Assembly (NCBI GenBank): GCA_030149815.1 | Contig: JASLHI010000048.1 | Location: 1-64,000, forward strand | DNA from: Aquirhabdus sp. | GTDB lineage: Bacteria > Pseudomonadota > Gammaproteobacteria > Pseudomonadales > Moraxellaceae | Reading direction: 5' to 3' | DNA: 64,000 nt | Shown here: one piece after another, positions 40,968-48,022 of the stretch | How positions within the stretch are numbered: position 1 is the stretch's first letter | Layout: every line of letters starts with the position of its first letter | Translations under genes and position numbers: made by a program | Notes under the pieces: generated by a model | Database searches by the model: none | The model's input: only the letters and a program-made list of their open reading frames with translations | Told to the model about the DNA's origin: nothing

Positions 40968-41606
40968 ATGTTTACTCAAATAGAAAGCCGCATTTTAGGT
41001 ATTCTGTCTGCCAGTATGTTGTCCATCTTGCTGATTGGTTCAGCAGATGCGTCAACGGCAAAGGTAGAGTCTCCAAGTTGGGCAACATCTTTAAGTGTCA
41101 ATAAAGGGTTGCCTAATCTTAATCGCATTAATAGCGTGTTATATCGTTCAGCGCAGCCGACTAAAGAGGGCTTTGAGTTTTTAAGTCATCAGCCTCGATT
41201 GTATCCATCAGATCAACCGATTAAGACAGTTTTGTCACTTCGTGCTTTTCATGAAGATCGTGCGGTGATGTCACATGAGTCGTCATTACGGTTTGAGCAA
41301 ATTCGCTTTAAGACTTGGCATCCTGAGCATGAAGATATTATTAAGTTTCTTCGTATTGCGACAACGCCAGAATTACAACCAGTCTTGGTTCATTGCCAAC
41401 ATGGCTCTGATCGCACGGGTACGATGATTGCAATATATCGAATAGTCGTAGAGGGTTGGACGAAAGAGCAGGCGAAAGCAGAGATGATCCATGGCAACTT
41501 TGGATTTCATCCGATTTGGCAAAACTTACTTCATTTCATCGATGTTTTGGATGTGGATGCACTAAAAGCAGAACTTGCGAAAGAAGGGGCGTGGAAAAGC
41601 GATTGA
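40968..41606 (+). CDS. Exported dual-specificity/tyrosine phosphatase-like protein
   Basis: 212 residues. The signal peptide runs to about SADAS (residue 29). The phosphatase loop VHCQHGSDRTG carries Cys143 and Arg149, the CX5R of cysteine-based phosphatases, followed by the helix MIAIYRIVVEGWTKEQA. An Asp/His-rich segment WHPEHEDI may provide the general acid. Similar exported DSPs occur in proteobacteria; their substrates (phosphoproteins, inositol phosphates or other) are unknown. It lies 27 bases after the serine hydrolase. Confidence 0.8.
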   Translation: MFTQIESRILGILSASMLSILLIGSADASTAKVESPSWATSLSVNKGLPNLNRINSVLYRSAQPTKEGFEFLSHQPRLYPSDQPIKTVLSLRAFHEDRAVMSHESSLRFEQIRFKTWHPEHEDIIKFLRIATTPELQPVLVHCQHGSDRTGTMIAIYRIVVEGWTKEQAKAEMIHGNFGFHPIWQNLLHFIDVLDVDALKAELAKEGAWKSD

Positions 41607-41663
41607 TCGCACGAAGTAACGCTTATTTAAAATCAAGTTAACCCAAGATAAAGGAAAAGTAAC

Positions 41664-42335
41664 ATGATTACAGTTCATCACCTGAATAATTCACGTTCAC
41701 AACGTATTTTGTGGTTGCTCGAAGAGTTGGGTGTGCCTTACGAAATCAAATATTATCAACGTGATGCAAAAACGATGTTGGCACCTGCATCGCTAAAAGC
41801 TATTCATCCACTGGGCAAGTCGCCTGTGATTACGGATGATGGCGTGGTTGTCGCGGAAACGGGTGCGATCATTGAATATCTAGTTGATCGTTACGCGGAA
41901 GGTCGTTTAGTTCCTGAAAAGAATAGTGCGGATTTTTTGAAATATCGTTATTTTATGCACTATGCGGAAGGTTCGCTGATGCCGTATTTAGTGATGAAAT
42001 TAGTCTTCAATAAAATTGAAACCAGTCCAATGCCTTTTTTTGCAAAACCGATTGCGAAGAAAATTGCTCAAAAAACCAAGCAAACATTTATCCAGCCTAA
42101 TCTCGATACGCATTTAAAGTTCTTGGAGTCTGAACTTCAAAAAGCTGAATGGTTTGCTGGCAATGAGCTCACTGCCGCAGATATTCAAATGAGTTTTCCA
42201 CTTGAGGCGGCAATGGCACGCGGTGGTTTAACTGCAAGTAGTCACCCTAAATTAAAAGCGTTCCTTGATCGCGTGCATGCACGTCCAGCATATCAACGAG
42301 CACTTGTAAAAGGTGGCGAGTTTAAGCTAGGTTAA
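41664..42335 (+). CDS. Glutathione S-transferase
   Basis: 223 residues. An N-terminal thioredoxin-like domain (ITVHHLNNSRSQRILWLLEE, LGKSPVITDDGVVVAETGAI) and an all-helical C-terminal domain (~85-220) with FAGNELTAADIQMSFPLE. The serine/asparagine pair in NNSRSQR stands where bacterial GSTs activate glutathione. The physiological substrate is unknown. GGAAA lies before the ATG. It ends with a terminator before glyA. Confidence 0.92.
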   Translation: MITVHHLNNSRSQRILWLLEELGVPYEIKYYQRDAKTMLAPASLKAIHPLGKSPVITDDGVVVAETGAIIEYLVDRYAEGRLVPEKNSADFLKYRYFMHYAEGSLMPYLVMKLVFNKIETSPMPFFAKPIAKKIAQKTKQTFIQPNLDTHLKFLESELQKAEWFAGNELTAADIQMSFPLEAAMARGGLTASSHPKLKAFLDRVHARPAYQRALVKGGEFKLG

Positions 42336-42373
42336 GAAAAAATAAGCAAGAGATTTCCCCTCACGAGAGATTG

Positions 42374-42407
42374 AAAAAAACTCAGGCCAATTGCTTGAGT
42401 TTTTTTC
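42374..42407 (+). terminator. Terminator after the GST gene
   Basis: AAAAAAACTCAGG paired with CTTGAGTTTTTTT (one G-U pair) around CCAATTG. Confidence 0.65.
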
Positions 42408-42554
42408 TGTTCGAGCTTCACTCTGTGCTAAAATCTCACGCCTAATTTGATGACTAGTTTTAATGCTTTTCCATTCGCCTGATTTTATCGAGTTGTTATC
42501 GAAATATTTGGCGTTTACGCTTTTATCTTCCGCTTACCGCTTGAGGGTGTTTCC

Positions 42555-43811
42555 ATGTTTGCCAATATCTCTATCCATAGTTTTGATCCAGAACTCGCCG
42601 CTGCCATTGATGCAGAAGATCAACGCCAAGAAGATCATATTGAGCTGATTGCTTCTGAGAACTATTGTTCTCCAGCAGTCATGGAAGCCCAAGGCTCACG
42701 TTTAACCAACAAGTACGCAGAAGGTTATCCAGGCAAGCGTTACTATGGTGGTTGTGAACATGTTGATGTGATCGAACAATTGGCAATTGATCGCGCGAAA
42801 GCGTTGTTTGGTGCGGATTATGCAAACGTGCAACCACACGCAGGTAGCCAAGCAAACGGCGCGGTGTTCTTAGCACTCCTCGAAGGTGGCGATACTGTTT
42901 TGGGTATGAGTTTGGCACATGGCGGTCACTTGACTCATGGCGCAAAAGTAAACTTCTCAGGTAAAACCTACAATGCAATCCAATACGGTTTGAATGTAGA
43001 AACTGGTGAAGTGGATTACGACGAAGTTGAACGTTTGGCACTTGAGCACAAACCAAAAATGATCATCGCAGGTTTTTCTGCATACAGCCGTGTGATGGAT
43101 TGGCAGCGTTTCCGCGATATTGCGGATAAAGTTGGTGCGTACTTCATGGTTGATATGGCGCACGTTGCAGGTTTGGTTGCTGCTGGCGTTTACCCAAGCC
43201 CAGTTAATATTGCTGACGTAACGACGACGACGACACATAAAACATTACGTGGTCCGCGTTCTGGTTTGATCTTGGCAAAAGCCAACGAAGCGATTGAAAA
43301 GAAACTTCAATCAGCAGTATTTCCAGGCAATCAAGGTGGTCCGTTGATGCACGCGATTGCTGCAAAAGCAGTATGCTTCAAAGAAGCGATGGATCCGAGC
43401 TTCAAAACTTACCAGCAACAAGTGGTCACCAATGCTCGCGCAATGGCAGCAGTGTTGATCGAACGTGGCTACGACATCGTTTCTAAAGGCACTGATAACC
43501 ATTTGTTCTTATTGTCACTGATCAAGCAAGATGTGACTGGTAAAGAAGCAGATGCATGGCTGGGTTCAGCAGGAATCACTGTAAATAAAAACGCAGTACC
43601 AAACGATCCACGTTCACCGTTCGTGACTTCAGGTATCCGTATCGGTACACCAGCAATCACAACTCGTGGTTTCGGTGAAATTGAAGCAAAAGACTTGGCT
43701 GGCTGGATTGCAGACGTGCTGGACAGCAAAGGCGATGAAGCAGTCATTGCAGCAGTTAAAGCTAAAGTTTCTGCAGTCTGTGCTAAATTTCCAGTGTATG
43801 CAAAAAGCTAA
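42555..43811 (+). CDS. glyA: Serine hydroxymethyltransferase
   Basis: 418 residues. PLP enzyme that converts serine and tetrahydrofolate to glycine and methylene-THF. Signatures: ELIASENYCSPAVMEAQGS, KYAEGYPGKRYYGGCEHVD, and the PLP lysine in TTTTTHKTLRGPRSG (Lys229). C-terminal RIGTPAITTRG is present. Strong codon use. It has its own terminator. Confidence 0.98.
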   Translation: MFANISIHSFDPELAAAIDAEDQRQEDHIELIASENYCSPAVMEAQGSRLTNKYAEGYPGKRYYGGCEHVDVIEQLAIDRAKALFGADYANVQPHAGSQANGAVFLALLEGGDTVLGMSLAHGGHLTHGAKVNFSGKTYNAIQYGLNVETGEVDYDEVERLALEHKPKMIIAGFSAYSRVMDWQRFRDIADKVGAYFMVDMAHVAGLVAAGVYPSPVNIADVTTTTTHKTLRGPRSGLILAKANEAIEKKLQSAVFPGNQGGPLMHAIAAKAVCFKEAMDPSFKTYQQQVVTNARAMAAVLIERGYDIVSKGTDNHLFLLSLIKQDVTGKEADAWLGSAGITVNKNAVPNDPRSPFVTSGIRIGTPAITTRGFGEIEAKDLAGWIADVLDSKGDEAVIAAVKAKVSAVCAKFPVYAKS

Positions 43812-43860
43812 TATTTGATCCAGTGAGTTCAGTTTTAATTCACTGATTACTAATACTCGA

Positions 43861-43907
43861 CAAAACGGCTTCCCTGTTTATGTATTCAGAGAGGCCGTTT
43901 TGTTTTA
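43861..43907 (+). terminator. Terminator of glyA
   Basis: CAAAACGGC (43861-43869) and GCCGTTTTG (43894-43902) form the stem base, followed by TTTT. Confidence 0.7.
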
Positions 43908-43972
43908 TAAATTGAACGTTATTTTGAGTGAATGTTGTTTTACTAAGTAAGCGACAAAAAAGGAGAATTAAC

Positions 43973-44362
43973 GTGGCAAATCCATTTGTACATATCGAAT
44001 TGAATACTAATAATTTACCAGCAGCTAAAGAGTTTTATACCAAGCTCTTTGACTGGAAGTTGGATGAACACAAGATGCCAGCAGGCACATATACTACTAT
44101 CAATGTTGGAGAAGGAACTGGTGGGGGTATGTTAGATTTGGCTGAGTGGGGAGCACCAAAAGAGGTTCCGCCGCATTGGCTTGCTTATATTAGCGTAGAT
44201 GACATTGTCGCGAGTACGGCACGAGCAAAAGAACTAGGTGGTACTGTGGCACAAGATGTGAAAAATATTGGGGATTTTGGTGCACTTAGTGTCATCATTG
44301 ATCCGACAGGTGCTGTATTTGCACTGTGGCAAAATAGCAATGTTGCTGATCCAATTAGTTAA
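43973..44362 (+). CDS. VOC family protein (glyoxalase/bleomycin-resistance fold)
   Basis: 129 residues. Two beta-alpha-beta-beta-beta modules: FVHIELNTNNLPAAKEFYTKLFDWKL, and WLAYISVDDIVASTARAKELGG with FGALSVIIDPTGAVFALWQ. This is a single-chain VOC protein that dimerises; the metal ligands and substrate cannot be fixed. The start is GTG at 43973, because AGGAG lies at 43961-43965; the frame is open upstream without a better site. Confidence 0.85.
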   Translation: MANPFVHIELNTNNLPAAKEFYTKLFDWKLDEHKMPAGTYTTINVGEGTGGGMLDLAEWGAPKEVPPHWLAYISVDDIVASTARAKELGGTVAQDVKNIGDFGALSVIIDPTGAVFALWQNSNVADPIS

Positions 44363-44392
44363 GTGATTTTCAAATAAAGCCTTCAAGATATT

Positions 44393-44428
44393 AGTCGCAT
44401 TTTTAAGTTAAAATGCGACTGTTTTTTT
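44393..44428 (+). terminator. Terminator after the VOC gene
   Basis: An 11-bp perfect stem AGTCGCATTTT/AAAATGCGACT, then G and seven T, 27 bases before rlmA. Confidence 0.8.
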
Positions 44429-44454
44429 ATCTTATTTGAATTGTTGAACCGATT

Positions 44455-45288
44455 ATGCCGCAACTGATTTGTCCACTATGCCAAGAGGCGTTATTAGAAA
44501 ATCTCCCGCAAGAAGAAGGTATTCAGCACTCAAATCGAGTCTGGCGATGTGTTAATAATCATAGCTTTGACATGGCGCGTGAAGGCTATCTCAACTTGCA
44601 TTTGGTTCAGCATAAAAAAAGTAAAGATCCTGGCGACAATCCAGATATGGTTAAAGCGCGCCGAGAATTTTTGCATGCCAATTATTACCAACCATTGCGG
44701 GATGCAATTATCGAATTACTGAAATCGTTATATGCAACATCTCTGCTTGATATTGGTTGTGGTGAAGGCTATTATACGAGTAGTTTCCGTCAAATCATTG
44801 ATGATGTGATTGGCTTAGATATTGCCAAACCTGCGATTCAACTTTCTGCAAAAAAGTTTAAAAATATCATGTGGCTGGTCGGCAGTGGTGCGATGCTCCC
44901 GATAGCAACCGCTTCGGTGGATATTGTCAGTAGTATGTTTAGTCCATTGCCGATTGCAGAAATGGCGAGGGTACTGAAACCAGAGGGTTTTGTTTTGGTG
45001 GCAACGCCTGCACCGACACATTTATGGACAATGCGTGAAGGGTTGTTTGGTGAAGTTCAGGCACATGAACCCGATAAGTTCTTAGCGGGATTTGACGAGT
45101 TATTTACGCTCCATAGTCGTACAGAAGTATCATTTCCATTGAGCTTGTCGAATCAAGCGCTCAAGGATTTGCTGTGTATGACACCGTATGTGTGGAAGGC
45201 TAAACCTGAAAAGCGTGCAGCTTTAGAATTAAACGAGCAGTTTGAGACAGCAGCAGCATTTACGGTCTTCTTGTTTCAAAAGAAATGA
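44455..45288 (+). CDS. rlmA: 23S rRNA (guanine745-N1)-methyltransferase
   Basis: 277 residues. Methylates N1 of G745 in helix 35 of 23S rRNA using SAM. The zinc finger is Cys6, Cys9 (CPLC), Cys32 and His36, followed by the typical SFDMAREGYLNLHL and KDPGDNPDMVKARREFL. SAM motif LLDIGCGEGYY near 98. It ends two bases before the stop of the convergent TonB-like gene, so the genes share a 3' border. Confidence 0.93.
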   Translation: MPQLICPLCQEALLENLPQEEGIQHSNRVWRCVNNHSFDMAREGYLNLHLVQHKKSKDPGDNPDMVKARREFLHANYYQPLRDAIIELLKSLYATSLLDIGCGEGYYTSSFRQIIDDVIGLDIAKPAIQLSAKKFKNIMWLVGSGAMLPIATASVDIVSSMFSPLPIAEMARVLKPEGFVLVATPAPTHLWTMREGLFGEVQAHEPDKFLAGFDELFTLHSRTEVSFPLSLSNQALKDLLCMTPYVWKAKPEKRAALELNEQFETAAAFTVFLFQKK

Positions 45289-45290
45289 AA

Positions 45291-45650
45291 CTAATCATCT
45301 TTGTTATGATTCACTTTCCACACATACTGCATGGTTTTCCATCCTTCCATCGGTGTGCCATTGTAGTAAGTCATCGGTTTAAAATGACATTTTGAAAGCC
45401 CATCTAAAGCAGCTTGATCTAAACCTGTATAGCCACTTGAAGTGAGAATTTTACTTTCTTTGACATAGCCCGTGGTAGAGATGAGTAAATCCATCGTAAC
45501 TGTGCCTTCTTCTTTTTCCGCCAGCGCCTCTTTAGGGTATGCAGGTCCTAAGCATTTTGACGGATCGACATGGTTTTGAGGCTCAGGCGATGATAAGCAA
45601 CCTTGCAAAAGAATGCCTATCAACATTATGAGGGCAAACTCTGGAATCAT
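45291..45650 (-). CDS. TonB C-terminal domain lipoprotein
   Basis: 119 residues. Lipobox GILLQGC (Cys18), then a TonB-type C-terminal domain: PKEALAEKEEGTVTMDLLISTTGYVKESKILTSSGYTGLDQAALDGLSKCHFKPMTY. There is no proline-rich spacer and no cytoplasmic anchor, so it is not a classic TonB; two further cysteines (at 33 and near 90) may form a disulfide. Overlaps the M23 gene by four bases, so both are co-translated and probably act in the envelope together. Confidence 0.8.
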   Translation of the reverse strand: MIPEFALIMLIGILLQGCLSSPEPQNHVDPSKCLGPAYPKEALAEKEEGTVTMDLLISTTGYVKESKILTSSGYTGLDQAALDGLSKCHFKPMTYYNGTPMEGWKTMQYVWKVNHNKDD

Positions 45651-46495
45651 GGCTTAGCACTTTCCACAGGAAGCACAAGCATCGGATCAACTCGCGTATT
45701 ATTCAAACTCACGCCAAAGTGTAAATGTGGTCCCGTTGCACGTCCTGTCATTCCGACTAAGCCAATTGGATCATTTTGAGCAACAGTCTGCCCAATTTTG
45801 ACATCGATACGACTGAGATGGCAGAGCATAGAAATGATGCCCTGACCATGATCGATCATCACGGTTTGTCCATTAAAGAAATAATCTCCCGTTTGTACGA
45901 CGACACCCGCAGCTGGCGCATGTGCGACAGTACCAAGTCCTGCGGCAATATCAATTCCTGCATGAGGCGCGCGAGGTTCTTCATTGAAGAAACGCTTGAA
46001 TCCAAAAGGACTGGAAATACGACCATGAGCCGGCCAAATAAACTGAGGAAAATTGGTGGTCTGTACGGGAGTAAAGCTTTTATAGATATTGTTTTGTTCT
46101 ACAGCTTCGCGTTGATAGCGTGCTAGTTGTTCAGGATCAGGATTAACTTTGCTCGTATCTTTTAACGTAATGTGTTGTTCAGGATAGGCATAATCAGAGA
46201 CTTTAAAATCAATATTTCCATGATCTGTTGTGAGTGTATGTGTGCCTGTTGTTGCAGAAATCGGAATGCCGACAATTGCGTAAGGTTTACTATTTTCGAT
46301 GACGATCGCGACAGGATTCTCCTCTAAGCTCGCAACCTTTGTATCAGGTGAAACCTCAATAACTGCAATACCTCCCGCATGTCTAGAGTCCTGCGGTAAT
46401 GAAGCGTGACTGGAAGTGACAAAAAGCGTCAAAGTACTAAAAAATAGGGCAATACACGGAGCACGTAAAAAACTAAAGTGCACGGCAAACTCCAA
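45647..46495 (-). CDS. M23 family metallopeptidase (LytM-type)
   Basis: 282 residues. Signal peptide to about SSHAS. The zinc motifs HAGIDIAAG (H-x3-D) and HLHFGV are intact, and a further LCHLSRIDV segment is present, so it should cleave peptidoglycan cross-bridges. The N-terminal part (~30-120) is a beta-rich domain with EVSPDTKVASLEENPVAIVIENSK. It may remodel the wall in the periplasm. It overlaps the TonB-like lipoprotein gene by ATGA. A-rich divergent region follows to 46750. Confidence 0.9.
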   Translation of the reverse strand: MEFAVHFSFLRAPCIALFFSTLTLFVTSSHASLPQDSRHAGGIAVIEVSPDTKVASLEENPVAIVIENSKPYAIVGIPISATTGTHTLTTDHGNIDFKVSDYAYPEQHITLKDTSKVNPDPEQLARYQREAVEQNNIYKSFTPVQTTNFPQFIWPAHGRISSPFGFKRFFNEEPRAPHAGIDIAAGLGTVAHAPAAGVVVQTGDYFFNGQTVMIDHGQGIISMLCHLSRIDVKIGQTVAQNDPIGLVGMTGRATGPHLHFGVSLNNTRVDPMLVLPVESAKP

Positions 46496-46750
46496 CAGAA
46501 ATGGCTGAATACATGATTTGAAACATAATGAGAATCATAAGGGAATTTGTGAAAAATACGTCTGATTTATTCAAAAAGCTACAAATTTCAAGGTTCGCAG
46601 TTTTGCGTTTCTAAAGTATTTTATGCGGTATAGAGGAAAATGATATTTGTTAATTAGAATTAATTTATCGAAAATGAGAACTGGTATACAAATTGCTCCG
46701 CTGTATAACATGGATTAAACCGCTGTTTTGAATTTTAGGGAAGATTCGCC

Positions 46751-46963
46751 ATGTTAACTAATGACCAAATGCACAAATTAGGACGCTTCACATTTTTGAT
46801 GCGTAAAGTTCATAAACAATCGGTGTCGATTGAACGTTTTTTGCATGATCCTGAATACCAAGCTCAAATGCTGATGCTCGCGGCAAAAATTAGTGATAAC
46901 ACCAATGATGAGCTTTTAGAGTTAGCGTCTGCGTTAAGTTCTAGTCTTGGGCTAGCGGCGTGA
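46751..46963 (+). CDS. Small helical protein, paralogue of the 47297 product
   Basis: 70 residues, charged and helical: MLTNDQMHKLGRFTFLMRKV, HKQSVSIERFLHDPEYQAQM, LMLAAKISDNTNDELLELAS. No signal peptide or known motif. GGGAAGA lies eight bases before the ATG. About half of the residues match the N-terminus of the next gene's product. Followed by a terminator. Family unknown; the position before clpB may be coincidental. Confidence 0.65.
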   Translation: MLTNDQMHKLGRFTFLMRKVHKQSVSIERFLHDPEYQAQMLMLAAKISDNTNDELLELASALSSSLGLAA

Positions 46964-47296
46964 GCGTAAGTGATGATAAGCGTTTAAATCGTTAAATATC
47001 GAGTGGTTGTGTAAATAAAGAATATGTTGTTGATCTTATAATAACCAAAGACTCTTCAAGCCTCATGCGAAATAAAAAGAACCATAAAGGTTCTTTTTTT
47101 GTTTTTTGATGTGCCAATTGAGTTCAATGAGTGCGTTAATTCTGTTCATATAATTATTATGCTATTGATTTTAAAGTCTAAATTTAATTTGGTATGCGAA
47201 TTGCTTAATAGCATATGTCTGATCGATAAGATTTTCAGATGTTTTTAATCTAGAGTCTTATGTTCAATGTTTTACAAAGCATAAGGGAGAAAATTA
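46964..47296. other. Intergenic region between the two paralogues
   Basis: 333 bases, AT-rich. It holds a terminator at 47074-47101 and no open frame of note. A promoter for the second paralogue must be here. Confidence 0.5.
47074..47101 (+). terminator. Terminator after the 70-residue gene
   Basis: AAAAAGAACC/GGTTCTTTTT stem, loop ATAAA, long T tail. Confidence 0.75.
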
Positions 47297-47773
47297 ATGT
47301 TAAGTCGCGATCAATTGCAAGAGCTTGGGCGCTTCAAGTTGTTGATGCGCAAAATGCACAATCAGTCTGTACAAATTGAAAGGTTTTTGATGGATTTGGA
47401 ATATCAGACTCAGATGCTCGATATTGCAGAGGAGTTTGATGACAGTGATATCGAGAATGACGAGTTAATTATGTTGTCGTTGGTTCTTCGGTCTAAATTT
47501 GGTCGGTTGGGACATGGTGATGAAGCTTATGCGTCTATCGTTCCAATTGTACAAAGTCCAGTTGAAGTCGCTCCTCAGGCGAACGAATCTGAACAGAAAA
47601 CATTGGCTGAAGCCGCTTCTTCCATGTCATCCAATTCAGTTTCATTATTACGTTCAATAGGAAGTTCTCTGGCTTCTGCGGGTTCACAGATGACTTCAAA
47701 ATTAAGTCAAACGGAGAGTAGTTCTGCACATGTTGAGGTTGAAAAACATCACTATGTCATGAGCTTACGATGA
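47297..47773 (+). CDS. Paralogue of the 46751 protein with a Ser/Gln-rich tail
   Basis: 158 residues. The first ~70 match the 46751 product (LGRFKLLMRKMHNQSVQIERFL, DLEYQTQMLDIAEEF). The rest is low complexity, rich in Ser, Gln and Glu (SSMSSNSVSLLRSIGSSLAS), probably disordered or coiled. AAGGGAGAA precedes the ATG. No signal peptide. Function unknown. A terminator separates it from clpB. Confidence 0.65.
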   Translation: MLSRDQLQELGRFKLLMRKMHNQSVQIERFLMDLEYQTQMLDIAEEFDDSDIENDELIMLSLVLRSKFGRLGHGDEAYASIVPIVQSPVEVAPQANESEQKTLAEAASSMSSNSVSLLRSIGSSLASAGSQMTSKLSQTESSSAHVEVEKHHYVMSLR

Positions 47774-47868
47774 TATTTACAATAACGCTAAAAAGAAAAG
47801 AAGGATGTGATATTTGACGCTAAGATTGTCAAAAGGAATCATATAAACCCTAGACGATAGGAATGACT

Positions 47869-47892
47869 AGAGCCGCGAAGGCTCTTTTTTTT
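47869..47892 (+). terminator. Terminator after the 47297 gene
   Basis: AGAGCC-GCGAA-GGCTCT with eight T; a compact tetraloop-like hairpin. Confidence 0.8.
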
Positions 47893-47923
47893 GCCTGAAA
47901 TTTGCTTTTTTTATAAATGTATG

Positions 47924-47953
47924 CTTGAAAAAATGGCTTGCACTACGCATTTA
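47924..47953 (+). promoter_or_regulatory. Sigma32-like heat-shock promoter of clpB
   Basis: CTTGAAA (47924-47930), 15-base spacer, CGCATTTA (47946-47953), against the consensus CTTGAAA-N(11-16)-CCCATNTA. It lies 70 bases upstream of the clpB start. Confidence 0.65.
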
Positions 47954-48022
47954 TATTCTATCTCAAATAAAACGAGTGCGTATTCCACTTATGGAAGCGC
48001 GATTGATAAATGAGGAAATCAT

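Noticed and set aside
42463..42648. 61-residue frame overlapping the glyA start
   Set aside because: It lies out of frame over the conserved glyA N-terminus and has no ribosome site.
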